From Cephalothrix simula (lineage: Eukaryota; Nemertea; Palaeonemertea; Archinemertea; Cephalotrichidae): a stretch of DNA of 11,244 nt. The position numbers and the translations under genes are program-made. The stretch covers positions 1 through 11,244 of the forward strand of contig JAXIUW010206065.1 of NCBI GenBank assembly GCA_035591015.1, in the 5' to 3' direction. Under the pieces are notes generated by a model that worked only from the letters and a program-made list of their open reading frames with translations, was not told the origin of the DNA and ran no database searches. This document shows, piece by piece, positions 1-8,755 of the stretch (positions within the stretch are counted from its first letter, which is position 1; each line of letters begins with the position of its first letter).

Positions 1-38
1 CATGATCTGATACTGTAACTAGGTTCCTGGGCCCGAAT
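1..38. repeat. 38-bp direct repeat, copy A
   Basis: This stretch is identical, base for base, to 251-288. It begins CATGATCTGATACTG and ends TCCTGGGCCCGAAT, and it is GC-richer than the DNA around it. Sequence after the two copies does not match, so this is not a simple 250-base satellite. The window starts on the first base of the copy, so the repeat may extend further left. It does not resemble any element I can name. Confidence 0.9.
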
Positions 39-250
39 TTACCTGGATGTTACAACCCAGTTGATGCAGCTGCTTCTTTGATTTGATTGTCCGGATTTTT
101 CCCGCCATTTTGGAAAATAGCAGTTTTGACCCACTTTAAACTTTTGTAAATTGTTAATTCCGAAATATTATGCAGTTTCTTACATATATAGACGCAATTT
201 TCGCAATTTTTTAATATGGCCGCCATATATAATATATATATGCATATAGA
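39..250. other. 212-bp segment between the direct repeats
   Basis: No gene is visible here. The right part holds a near-palindrome around ATATGGCCGCCATAT (about 214-228), followed by a TA-rich run up to the second repeat copy. The segment could be an insertion bounded by duplicated sequence, or the internal part of a small element with direct terminal repeats. The sequence does not decide between these. Confidence 0.5.
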
Positions 251-288
251 CATGATCTGATACTGTAACTAGGTTCCTGGGCCCGAAT
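251..288. repeat. 38-bp direct repeat, copy B
   Basis: Exact second copy of the 1-38 sequence in the same orientation, starting 250 bases later. The sequence immediately to the right (ACAGTATAAAATT) differs from what follows copy A (TTACCTGGATG), so the right boundary of the repeat is sharp. A short echo, ATGATCTGA, recurs near 380. Confidence 0.9.
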
Positions 289-463
289 ACAGTATAAAAT
301 TATTCTTAAAATCGATTTAAGATCATTTAACCTAATATTAATATGTTTGATATTGAAGATTTTAAAGTATATTCCCGCTATGATCTGAATAAAATCATAA
401 CCAAATGATAAAATGCGATCATTGGCACTTGAAAAATACAGATTTTGACAAATTTGAAAGATT

Positions 464-530
464 TTCATCGGGAGATGGAAAAAATCGTCGGGATTCGGGA
501 AAAATAGCCAAAAATCGTCGGGAGTTGGGT
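464..530 (+). repeat. Short degenerate tandem of CGTCGGGA-type units
   Basis: The 14-mer AAAAATCGTCGGGA occurs at 480-493 and 510-523, 30 bases apart. A diverged relative, ATCGGGAG, sits just upstream near 467-474. The G-rich units alternate with A-runs in otherwise AT-rich DNA. The 70-codon open frame across it (405-617) is low in complexity and has no recognisable domain, so I do not call it a gene. Confidence 0.6.
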
Positions 531-611
531 ACCCCCCTTCCAGGGCCTCATTTCCGGGAGGAAGGAAAGCTCACTCGAATCTATCCGAGAGAGGGAATGG
601 AATACAACCAG

Positions 612-840
612 TGCTAGCTGTAAGTCACTAACACCGGTGTAAAAGGACTAAGTGACCGCCAGGGCTTAGTGACCGCACTATATAGTTTGTATAGTTTGTG
701 TAAGAAGTCAGTGCCAGGTGACCAGGGCAGGGATTAGAGTCCTTGCTACTAAGTATATATGTGTTGTATGCAAGCCGGTTACCTAGTACTACAGCCACTA
801 AGTCCTGTCACACCGGGCCTAGATTTATCTGTATTAAAGT
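612..840. repeat. GC-richer block of diverged CTAAGTGACC words, possibly a decayed LTR or other element
   Basis: This block is richer in GC than its flanks and full of related words: GGACTAAGTGACCGCC (645-660), GGCTTAGTGACCGC (663-676), GTCAGTGCCAGGTGACC (700-716) and CCACTAAGTCCTG (795-807). Bases 634-656 and 794-816 form an imperfect inverted pair built on CCGGTGT and GGACTAAGTG. A TATA-like CTATATAG lies near 678, and ATTAAAG lies near 833. Those features would suit an LTR, but I found no clear TG...CA ends, no target duplication and no coding sequence. A satellite remnant is equally possible. Confidence 0.35.
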
Positions 841-900
841 AATAACTGTAAAGTGAAAATATTTCTATTTTGTCAAAATATTTATACACTTAATCACAAA

Positions 901-908
901 GGTATTAA
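901..908. repeat. Left target-site duplication GGTATTAA
   Basis: GGTATTAA here is repeated exactly at 1544-1551, directly flanking the foldback element. Eight bases is the duplication size typical of hAT transposons. If the terminal G at 1544 is counted as part of the element, the exact match is the seven bases GTATTAA. Confidence 0.7.
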
Positions 909-1544
909 CAGGGGGAGTATACAAGGGGGCTGCAAAGTTTGTTCCGGGAAATCAGCACAACTTCGGCTAATTTTTAAATACTCTGGGGCTGCAATATCGT
1001 CTGTTCTGTCGTTTAATAAAAGCCCCATCCAAATCTATGAAGTGTTTCACCATTAAAACGCCATTGTCCTCAGCCCATTTTCTGTCCTGTTTTGCTATAA
1101 ATTCAGATCCTATAAGCAGTTAAATATCGATTTTAGAAAGTTATTGCGTGCATGCGTGCCTCGTTAACAATTAAATGTTGTAAACATACCTATTCATTAA
1201 GTGCTTATAATCATTATACATTTTTGACACATGAAGTAATTGGGGTATTTCATTCAAACGTTTTTAGTATGAGGTCATTCCAAATAAACAAATCTATATT
1301 TAACAACTTATAGGATCTGAATTTCAATCGAAATGGGACAGAAAATGGGCAGAGGAGAATGGAATTTTATAGGTGAAAGACTTGATAGATTTTGATTGAA
1401 TTTTTTTAAACGACAGAAAAGACCATATTGCACCCCTAGAGCATTAAGATTTAGAACATGTTGAATGGAAGTGCAACTTAAAATAAGCCAAAGTTGTGCT
1501 AATTTCCCGGAAAAAACATTGCAACCCCCTTGTATGCTCCCCTG
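909..1544. mobile_element. Non-autonomous hAT-like foldback transposon (MITE)
   Basis: The left arm (909 to about 1133) and right arm (about 1290 to 1544) are inverted copies around a spacer of about 156 bases. The ends read CAGGGGGAGTATACAAGG on the left and CAGGGGAGCATACAAGG as the complement of the right. Further matches run inward, including TTTCTGTC and ATTCAGATCCTATAAG. The right arm carries about 35 bases that the left arm lacks, near its TTCAACATGTTC. The CAGGG termini and a 7-8 base duplication (GGTATTAA) are the known signature of the hAT superfamily. There is no transposase, so movement would have depended on an enzyme encoded elsewhere. Open frames inside it (for example 853-1056 and 1444-1629) are by-products of the repeat. 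The arm divergence suggests an old insertion. Confidence 0.8.
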
Positions 1545-1551
1545 GTATTAA
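1544..1551. repeat. Right target-site duplication GGTATTAA
   Basis: Exact copy of 901-908 next to the right end of the foldback element. Its first G overlaps the last base of the CCCCTG terminus, so the duplication is seven or eight bases depending on where the element is cut. Confidence 0.7.
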
Positions 1552-2269
1552 TAATGTGTCTCCATTTCCAACCTTGACATTACGATTCCACATGACGACT
1601 TGACATTTTCTACACTGATGTCCATACACAGTTCTTGATGTAAAATGGACAAGAATTGCGTTTGGACAATCAAGGATTTATGTCTAATGAGACTCAATTC
1701 TGAGTTTTTGCCTTTACTGAATTCTAAAATAATCCTTAGTCTTCCTAGTGATAAATTAGATGGATTCAGCTCTCTCTCTTATGTCAGCGATAATGACATT
1801 GTATAGAATAAATGGGACCTCCTGGAATTCTTAGTACTGAATTTAGTCTTCGTCTCTGAAACAAGTAAATATTATTACATTATTATCAAAAATTTATATC
1901 GTATAAAGTCTTAAGTAATATCATAACTAAATCTAAATTGCCTGAGTGTGTTTTATGGAACGCATCGGACATTAAAGTTAAGCTACAACAATAATTCATG
2001 TTTTTTTAAATTTCCTTTCTGCTCTATGCATCTTGTGTGACACACCCAATTCATTGGAAAAATGTTTTCCCTAAAACAAATATATTTAACGTGCTACATG
2101 CGCTAGAATGCTGGCAATTATGAGATCTATGCATCCACTGTTTGTGTCCTATTCTGCCGTCCTTAAATAGAACAGCTTAGTGAATAATAGTGATTAATTT
2201 ATGGATAGTACAAGGTGTAGACTGTATCACTCTTGTCATAGGTTCCATAGTCAAAATTTTCGAATTATA
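1552..2269. other. No gene seen
   Basis: About 700 bases of AT-rich sequence with frequent stops in all frames. The only structures noticed are a short near-palindrome, ACTCAATTCTGAGT (about 1691-1704), and weakly similar GAATTCT/TTAGTCTTC words near 1720-1745 and 1826-1852. Nothing here supports a function. Confidence 0.6.
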
Positions 2270-2463
2270 GTGACCAGGGTCATTGGGTGATTTTAAATGT
2301 AAGTCGTGCCCCAAATGTATTATGTTATTGCGTTTCGCGCCAGTGATTTCGACCAATCAGGTTATTCGATTGAGCTTTCTGAATGGATTACAAGGGTTGA
2401 ATAGTCATGTCACAGCATTGTAACAGAAAATATACATGACGACCCACATTTAAAATCACTCAC
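2270..2463. mobile_element. Small TA-flanked MITE with inverted ends
   Basis: Bases 2287-2307 and 2439-2459 are inverted copies with two mismatches over 21 positions, built on GTGATTTTAAATGT and GTCGT. Outside them, the right end reads GTGAGTGATTTT as its complement. The left end has GTGA, then 13 extra bases, then GTGATTTT, as if interrupted. TA dinucleotides flank both sides (2268-2269 and 2464-2465), consistent with a Tc1/mariner-type target duplication, although two bases are weak evidence. The 194-base length and lack of coding sequence fit a MITE. The interior contains GACCAATCAGG and does not form a strong stem. Confidence 0.6.
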
Positions 2464-2465
2464 TA

Positions 2466-3704
2466 TCAAATTATTGAAGACGCGACTACAGCTTTAAAAT
2501 CTAGCTGAAAACTGATTAACCATAAACTGATCCACTGATACCATTAATATATTTTGATAAAAGTTATGTATTCTGAACTTGCTGGAAACAAGTAAATTTT
2601 TGAAGTGCTGTGGACAAATGCAGCCATACTGGAAGTTTTTAAAACAAATCATAGTCGCTGGAAAATAAAAGTGGAATAGATTCAGTACTAATTCTATCTC
2701 TGCAGGGTGTTTAACCTTAGACAGTAGATTACCTTTTTGGACTTACCACCATACAAATCCTAATTTACATGACGAGTTTTGATGCATTATGATATATCGC
2801 GCTGCTTCTGTCTCTGCTCTTCTATCCTAATCTTTGTTTTATTTTGTATAATATATTCTTAAATCCTGATTACTTGTATTAACTCCATGACTGAACGATT
2901 TCAAATCAATGATTAGTTTCATTTTAGTTGTGTAGCGTATGAGAATAATTGATTTGGTTCTGAATTTTTCATATTAAAATGACAATGATTTTAATCACGC
3001 ACATTATAATTTCCTAGACTAATGGATTTTATATTCCTTAACTCTAGTGTTAAAAACTTCAAAAGGGATTTGAAAGAACAATTTACTGACCAAAACCATT
3101 AGCTTTGGTTTTACCGTCATGAAATGAACAACAGAAAGAGAATTGTATTTGTATTATGGATTTTGTCATGATACAGAAATTGACATAAAATAAAATGTAA
3201 AATTATAGGGTAAGCTTTTAAAAATCAAAAGTGGAAAATGACAGGAGGAGGTTTCATGGGTCAGTAGGTACACGTTTGAGTGTTTTTTTAATTATGTATT
3301 ATGAAAGAAGTTAGCCAAATTTTTAAAAAATGAAGAAAAGACGGTAGTACATAGGCCATGCATCACTAAATGTACTAAGAACGACAGAATAGATTCGTAA
3401 ATCTCAAAATTATGTCTAAAATCATGTTATTACAACCGATTGGAAGTTAAAACTGTTGGAAATAAAGATATAGAACTTCTAAAATCCTTGGATCAACCAA
3501 TTGAAGTATGTCTGGTATAACTGATCAGAAGTTCATCATTAATTAGAAGCTTAATCACGACTTAAAGAAACATATAATTAAAAATTGAAAAAATAGAAAT
3601 CATATGAAGCCTGCGCATTCTCAATAATCAATAAGTTCATACCTTCCCTTTTAATATGTATGTAATTTTGGATCATCTCCTCTCACCTCCTTATATTTCA
3701 CTAG
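2466..3704. other. No gene seen; one acceptor-like site
   Basis: This stretch is AT-rich and intron-like. At 2686-2705 there is TACTAAT followed by a pyrimidine run and GCAG, which resembles a branch site with a 3' splice site. The frame after it is open for 24 codons to a TGA near 2780, with no good donor. I do not call it an exon. The remaining sequence shows no repeat or gene. Confidence 0.5.
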
Positions 3705-3804
3705 GTATTAGATAAATGTCCAAATAATTGTACTCATAAGCATAATCCCCAGCGTGGGAGGATTCATAAAAAAGAAGACACCAGGCCTCCCCAAGCACAG
3801 GCAA
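3705..3804 (+). CDS. Exon-like island, unknown protein (hypothetical)
   Basis: A GC-richer island in AT-rich DNA. It is preceded by a long pyrimidine run ending TTTCACTAG and followed by the donor-like GTATGT at 3805. One frame is open across all 100 bases: 33 codons plus one base, starting VLDKCPNNCTHKH and ending KKEDTRPPQAQA. The other two frames hit stops within nine bases. A shorter alternative uses the CCCCAG at 3752, where a second frame is open to the same donor (VGGFIKKKTPGLPKHRQ, ending in phase 0). That version joins in phase with 3987-4039. I recognise no domain; the two cysteines near residues 5 and 9 prove nothing. Chance is quite possible. Confidence 0.22.
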
Positions 3805-3986
3805 GTATGTAAAATGTTTCAAAAAATGAACACCTATAATTGTCTAGAAACTCATAAATCTTTACTAACCTATGCTTGTATTCTATGATTGTTCATTTTT
3901 GTTCATTCGAACGACTCCTGGAGCATAAATCAGTCTATCTTTTTCAATTGGTCGAATCTAGTTTTTACAGTGTCATGATTTTTTAG

Positions 3987-4039
3987 GTCATCTATAGCAA
4001 AGTCTTCTTTGTTGTGAATATTACCCACTGGTTGTCAAG
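3987..4039 (+). CDS. Exon-like island, unknown protein (hypothetical)
   Basis: This stretch is preceded by two acceptor-like sites (TTTTTACAG and GATTTTTTAG) and followed by AAG/GTATGA, a reasonable donor. Only one of three frames is open, for 17 codons plus two bases, reading VIYSKVFFVVNITHWLS. It starts in phase 0, which agrees with the shorter version of the upstream island (3753-3804). It ends in phase 2, which agrees with a start at 4412. The peptide is short and matches nothing I know. Frame agreement among hand-picked sites is weak support. Confidence 0.17.
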
Positions 4040-4411
4040 GTATGAAATCTAAAAGAATAAACGGTGTTTTTTAAATGGTATATTTTTTGTGACATTGATA
4101 TCTCCTATTATTACATTTATATCATGTCTGTACAAAATACTTTGTACTTGGTTTTCAAATATGTTTAAAGATTAATAAATTCACTTGAAAATAATGATAA
4201 GAAATTATTTCCTCTGATTATTCTATTACTTCGATGTCTTAATCTTTGTCTTGACCTTTCTAACATAGGTTTCTTTTTCATCTATATTAGCTTTCATTTA
4301 GCTTAGAAACTTAGTAGTAGACTAGTTACAAACATTTTAAATCAGTGTTATGTAGTGTGAATGGCTATTTGTAGACAACTAAGATCTTAAGTTACATTTG
4401 GTCTATATCAG

Positions 4412-4508
4412 GAAGTCGAAGAAACAAGCCGAGATCGTTGAAATTATGGCATTATATAAGATCACTGTCACATATGTTGAAATCCATTTCTCTATCTTAG
4501 TTGTCTAA
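4412..4508 (+). CDS. Possible last exon, unknown protein (hypothetical)
   Basis: After TATATCAG, one base followed by 31 sense codons and TAA is open. The start is lysine-rich, reading KSKKQAEIVEIMALYKIT, and the end is hydrophobic. It would continue the phase left by 3987-4039. The acceptor has a poor pyrimidine run and there is no polyadenylation signal close behind. A second frame is also open for about 28 codons to a TAG at 4498-4500, which weakens the case. I rate it the least certain of the plus-strand set. Confidence 0.1.
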
Positions 4509-6243
4509 AATCGAATTTTATATTAAACCATTTGTCAAGTTAATTATTCCCACTGGACTCTTTTTTATGGAGCAATAGGAAGACGGCCCGTTGTAGTCAT
4601 GACAATATCCAAAACAAATACATTGTTTACAATTTTTATTATAAAATTTATCGATTTAGCCGCTGTAGATGCTATTTGATTTAGAATGCAAAAATATATA
4701 CTATGTCATATGGGCTTTGTTCTTAACTTTTCTTCGAGTATCATGAAGGTCACAAAAGTTCATAGATGAGTAATCGTTTATGTGTCTATGTTTATGATTT
4801 TATTTGTTAAGTTTATTTTTGAATATTTTTAATTAAAAAGGTTTTTTGCAAGAAATTGTATATATTTCACGTATTTCTGGAAGTTCTATTTTTTGCACTG
4901 AATTTTAAAGTTTTATTTATAGTGTAAAAATTCGCTAAATAATATACTCACAGACTTCGACTCCTTGTCATTGGTATGAATATATTTTTCAGATATGTAA
5001 TTAAATTCAACACACCTTTATACATTGTTTGATGTTATAACCACCTGTTTCTGAATAATGTAAAAAATGCTGAATATCCTGGTGCACAAAATATATATAA
5101 ATTACCATGCATGGTTTGGCAGTTATGTATCAAAACTCTTTGTATTATTCATGTAGATAATTACTCTAACGTTATGATATTCGGCTATAAATTCTAATTA
5201 GACCAAATACAGCTTTGTACACCATATACATTTTGTATAATCTAGTGTGTCTGCTATAACCAGGACTGATCATCACTGACAATTATTCTTGCATCTGCTT
5301 GATTATGTATGTGGCTGCAGAGCAACTGTTTTTTTTGTAAACTAGTAAACTGAGTAGTGATCTGAACATTAGTAAACTCTGCAAAAAGGTAATAATGGGT
5401 TTTTAAAAATAGTTACGAGGGACATGTCGTTTTAAAAATATCGTCACAAATCAAAAGATTTATTTTAAGATAAATTACATGCATGCGTTTTGGATATACT
5501 TTTGTAGTGTGGTTTATCAGCTTATAGGGCCCAAGATGTTCGTAATTTAACAATATTAGGACATGGACTTCAGATGTTTAAACTTTCAATTCCAGCTATC
5601 AGTTTGGTTTAATTAGCCTAACATTTTTATATAATATTTTCATTTTTGAACAACTTCCAACTTAATATATTCTACTTGTAAGGTTCGTGATTATGTGATT
5701 GAAACATCCTATTAAAAATGCATCGTAAATGAACATTCTGTGTCGTGTTCTTTTGTAAGTTGGGCATTGACTCAGACCAATGTGCATTCTGCCCTAGTAA
5801 AAAAGCAGATACCTGTTAGGTATTCAGTGAAAATAATTGATGATTTCATGTTTAATTCCATTAGGTATAGATGAAAGTCATGCCGACAATCAAGCCATTT
5901 AATTCACCTTGACTCAATTGATTTTATATTCAATAATGAAAAAATCAAATGGTTTCAGAAGCTTTGGACGTAGATTTAGCTCTACATTAAATGATTGTAG
6001 TCATCAATCCGCCTGAAATAATTAATAGGTTTTCAACTGAGTGTCTGAACGTTGAAAGTATCAGGGACATTTAATATCAGATCAAATACGATTTGACGAA
6101 AAATCATGTAATGAAATGAAATAAACATAAAAACGTATAGATCCCTCTGATTTATCAATTGCAAATTCTGATAAATATTTTTATCATTATAAAAATATGA
6201 AAAAAGTCAGATAAAGAAAACATAAGAATAACAAAATATTGGC
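4509..6243. other. No gene seen
   Basis: About 1.7 kb of AT-rich DNA with stops in all frames. Minor structures are the perfect 12-base palindrome ACCATGCATGGT (5104-5115), a pair of TAGTAAACT words near 5343 and 5379 lying between TGCAGAG and CTCTGCA, and two TTTTAAAAATA words near 5401 and 5431. None of these shows a function. Confidence 0.6.
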
Positions 6244-6246
6244 TTA

Positions 6247-6705
6247 AGTACTTGCACAATGAAAATCACTCACCGGTCTAAGGCATATCCCTCTCTTGAT
6301 TATCCTCCAAATGAACTAAAACACACGTTCCTTACAAAGTGTCAGACGAAATGTATATCTTAGATTTTCTATTACAGATTTGTTTTGAAACACGGGACGA
6401 TTTTATTTTGACATACGAATTTCATAATATTGAATTGACCACCAATATCCACCATTTATGGTCCGGTAGTACCAATCAATATACACGACCCAATAAACAT
6501 GGCAGTCGATTCACATTATGAAATCTGTATGTCAAAATAAATTTGTCTTATGTTCTAAAGCAACTCAGTTTTTAGAAAATATGAGATGTACATTTCGTCT
6601 GACACTTTGTGAGAAAGGTTTATATGTGTGTTTTAGTTCATTTGAAGGATAATCAAGATAGGAATATACCTTAGACCGGTGAGTGATTTTCATTGTGCAA
6701 GTACT
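6247..6705. mobile_element. Long foldback MITE flanked by TTA
   Basis: The left arm (6247 to about 6443) and right arm (about 6500 to 6705) are inverted copies around a spacer of about 56 bases. The outer 37 bases are identical in both arms, starting AGTACTTGCACAATG. By my count 76 of the outer 80 bases agree, and agreement drops inward. TTA stands directly outside both ends (6244-6246 and 6706-6708), which fits the three-base TWA duplication known for PIF/Harbinger elements. The two-base TA choice is not excluded. No transposase is encoded; the 60-codon frame at 6339-6521 lies inside the arms and is not a gene. Each arm contains the 12-mer AAAATCACTCAC, 15 bases from the end. Confidence 0.8.
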
Positions 6706-6867
6706 TTAGAATGAAAACACACAGAAAAGAAAACAAGATTGAAGCCCTTGATGATTAAAAACAGAGATTCGAATTGTAAAAATCTTCTTCAGTAGTTTGT
6801 TATGGTAAAGGTTGAATAATGAATGGAAGCATACATGTAAATTGTATGTCGAAGAAACCGTTTAAAA

Positions 6868-6976
6868 CTACTGTATATTGATAGGAAGCTCCAAATTTGC
6901 CTTCTTCTGCCCGTCTTCTGCAGAGGGAGATATTGATTTAGTTCTTTCAGCATTTTCAGCAGTTGGAAATATTGAA
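6868..6976 (-). CDS. Possible last exon, unknown protein (hypothetical)
   Basis: On the minus strand, an acceptor-like ATCTTTAATCGCAG is followed by one base, 35 sense codons and TAG. The peptide begins SIFPTAENAERTKSISPS, continues with AEDGQKKANLELP, and is hydrophilic with a coding-like composition. The purine-rich minus strand reads on the plus strand as a strong acceptor (TTCTGCCCGTCTTCTGCAG, ending 6923). From there a competing plus frame is open to a TAG at 7010-7012 (GDIDLVLSAFSAVG). Only one of these can be real, and perhaps neither is. Its one-base start phase fits the donor at 7485. I know no family for it. Confidence 0.2.
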
Positions 6977-7016
6977 CTGCGATTAAAGATAATATGTAAT
7001 TTAATGGAATAGAACC

Positions 7017-7484
7017 TAAGTTGAAAAAAAATCAAAGGTGAAATTTTGAATTTAAGATATTGAAATTTAACTTATCAAAAAACCGAGCCAAAAAATTGTA
7101 AAATATATTTTCCATAAATGTGCCTAAAGGGCAAAGGTTCAAGTATTTTTAACTTTGTGTATCAAGAGTTAGGCCCCTATATTTAGATATTTTTACATAG
7201 TAGGGTATTAAAAAATATAAATTTATGGAATGGAAATCCCTGAAGGGAAACAGGTGAATTATTTGGTGTTAAGTCGGAATCGGTTTTTCTATTCAAGTTA
7301 AAACGAGTTCTTTTTAATTCATTGTAAAAAATTAAAAACTTTACTATACATCCATAAAAAGAATTGAATGAATTTCAGAGATAATGACAAGAAGCATGCA
7401 GTTGCAATATGAAATTCCCCCTGAAGGTATTTTTTGAAAATGTGTTGAAATAAGTTGTTACATGAAAAGGGTTAGATTACTTAC
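7017..7484. other. No gene seen
   Basis: AT-rich sequence with long A and T runs. It ends in the minus-strand donor-like GTAAGT at 7479-7484. If the minus-strand model is right this is an intron. There are no repeats of note. Confidence 0.5.
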
Positions 7485-7515
7485 CGGGCAGAAAACAAAT
7501 TACATGTACTTAGGT
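7485..7515 (-). CDS. Possible 31-base micro-exon (hypothetical)
   Basis: On the minus strand the acceptor-like TTTATTTATACTACAG precedes 31 bases ending GCCCG, followed by GTAAGTAAT, a consensus-quality donor. Only one frame is open: two bases, nine codons (LSTCNLFSA) and two bases. This fits the one-base overhang of 9771-9819 and the one-base start of 6976. It is too short for coding statistics, and the call rests on splice signals alone. Confidence 0.13.
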
Positions 7516-8680
7516 CTGTAGTATAAATAAATTAGATAGATCTATCATCAAATAAACTCCGGGATAAACTCAAGCACATCAATATTGATGTATACTTTTG
7601 ACCCAACACATTCTAAAGTGCGATATAGGTTCGTAATAAATAACATGGTCTCCCGTATATGATAAAGAAATACAAAAAGACTTTGAAAATAATACAAAGT
7701 TATTACCTTTAATATACGTAAACGAAAAATAAAAAGTTTATTGACATTATTAACCATTTGAACAATGCCAATGCTTAAAATAATTTTCTTGATTATATGA
7801 TCTTGCCAATATGTTATGAAGAACATAATATAGAGGAAAGAGAAGAATATATAAATACTATGGAAGTATATACAGATACTGTATATTTCGAAGCAATTGT
7901 AAAAAATGTATTGAAACATTTTACTTTCTTTTTGAAAATAGACCCTATAAGAGATGATATATTAGAACCTTAATTTAAAACCAAAACTAATATGCCTTAT
8001 CTTTTGATGGTGTGGATGGAAGGATTGAAAATGAAACAAACAATTTTAACTTCATTCTTTACAAAATAATTGAAACAATGAATATAATGATAGAAATTGT
8101 TTACCTGAAAGAATTGTGTCAGTCCTATTCTGAAAGATTACTTTTCTTCTTTTTTTTCAAATTGAGAAAAAGCACACAATAGTAACGTTTCAAGTCAAAC
8201 TGGTATTTTTTTTGAGTGTTTGCCTTTTTGAATAAATTCATATACCTTAAATGTTGTTAACCTTATTCATCAATAATCCACAACGGTTCAATACATTCAA
8301 TTTTCATTTATTCATCGTCTGCTTGTAGCCACGTGTTAACTTCATATCCTGTGATTGGTCATTACTATACTTCAAACATATATCGTTAATCACCGCTGTC
8401 AATGTATTATTGTTACATTGAATGATTATAAAATTACTTGGTAAAAATATATGAAAAAATGGTGAATATATTACATTTTCATAAAAGACTGCTGAAATAG
8501 CATTCAAGTTTTTTTTAACGTGTTTTAAGGATTAGCCTTTTGAAAAGAAAACTGGTTTATTTTAGCGTGTGATCTACAGTTGACCTCATCCCTGGTATTT
8601 TTGCTATTATCATCTCGATCAGATCTTTTACAAGTTAAAATCCCCTGCAATTCCTAAACTGTACACTAAATGTACAAAAA
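7516..8680. other. No gene seen; one long AT-driven frame
   Basis: About 1.2 kb of AT-rich DNA. A 123-codon minus-strand frame (7548-7919) consists mostly of I, F, Y and L. Its codons follow base composition and I see no domain, so I leave it uncalled. A 67-codon minus frame at 8304-8507 is similar. I saw no repeats. Confidence 0.5.
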
Positions 8681-8740
8681 ACTAGTACGCTTTTAACTTA
8701 GTTAATGTTAATAAAACATTTATAACTAAGCATAACTAGT
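8681..8740. repeat. Nested imperfect hairpin
   Basis: ACTAGT occurs at both edges (8681-8686 and 8735-8740). Inside, CTTAGTTA-ATGTT (8697-8709) pairs with AACATTTATAACTAAG (8715-8730). It could be a small foldback remnant or a chance AT-rich stem. It lies three bases left of the 8744-8755 motif. Confidence 0.4.
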
Positions 8741-8743
8741 CAT

Positions 8744-8755
8744 AAAATCACTCAC
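8744..8755 (+). repeat. Solitary AAAATCACTCAC transposon-end motif
   Basis: This 12-mer also occurs at 2452-2463, at 6262-6273 and, inverted, at 6679-6690, always in or near the inverted ends of foldback elements. Here it has no inverted partner nearby, so it may be a single surviving end of a related element. Confidence 0.45.

Noticed and set aside
853-1629. Open frames 853-1056 (+) and 1444-1629 (-)
   Set aside because: They lie in or across the two arms of the hAT-like element and mirror each other's sequence. They are not genes.
2705-2782. Possible plus-strand exon after TACTAAT...GCAG
   Set aside because: Good acceptor, but only 24 codons to a TGA. It has no convincing donor and no downstream polyadenylation signal.
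2738-2829. Possible minus-strand exon ending at GTAAGT (2738-2743)
   Set aside because: The donor is good, but the only in-frame acceptor-like site (ATTAG) has no pyrimidine run. The region overlaps the plus-strand candidate just upstream.
3897-3920. CATTCGAACGACTCC, resembling the T-loop of a tRNA
   Set aside because: No acceptor, D or anticodon stem can be placed around it on either strand.
6339-6521. 60-codon plus-strand open frame inside the 6247-6705 element
   Set aside because: It spans both arms and the loop of the inverted repeat and carries no transposase motif, so it is a by-product of the foldback.
7548-7919. 123-codon minus-strand open frame, the longest in the window
   Set aside because: The product is almost all I, F, Y, L and N, as expected from AT-rich DNA read at random. 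It has no domain, no patterned membrane segments and no supporting context.
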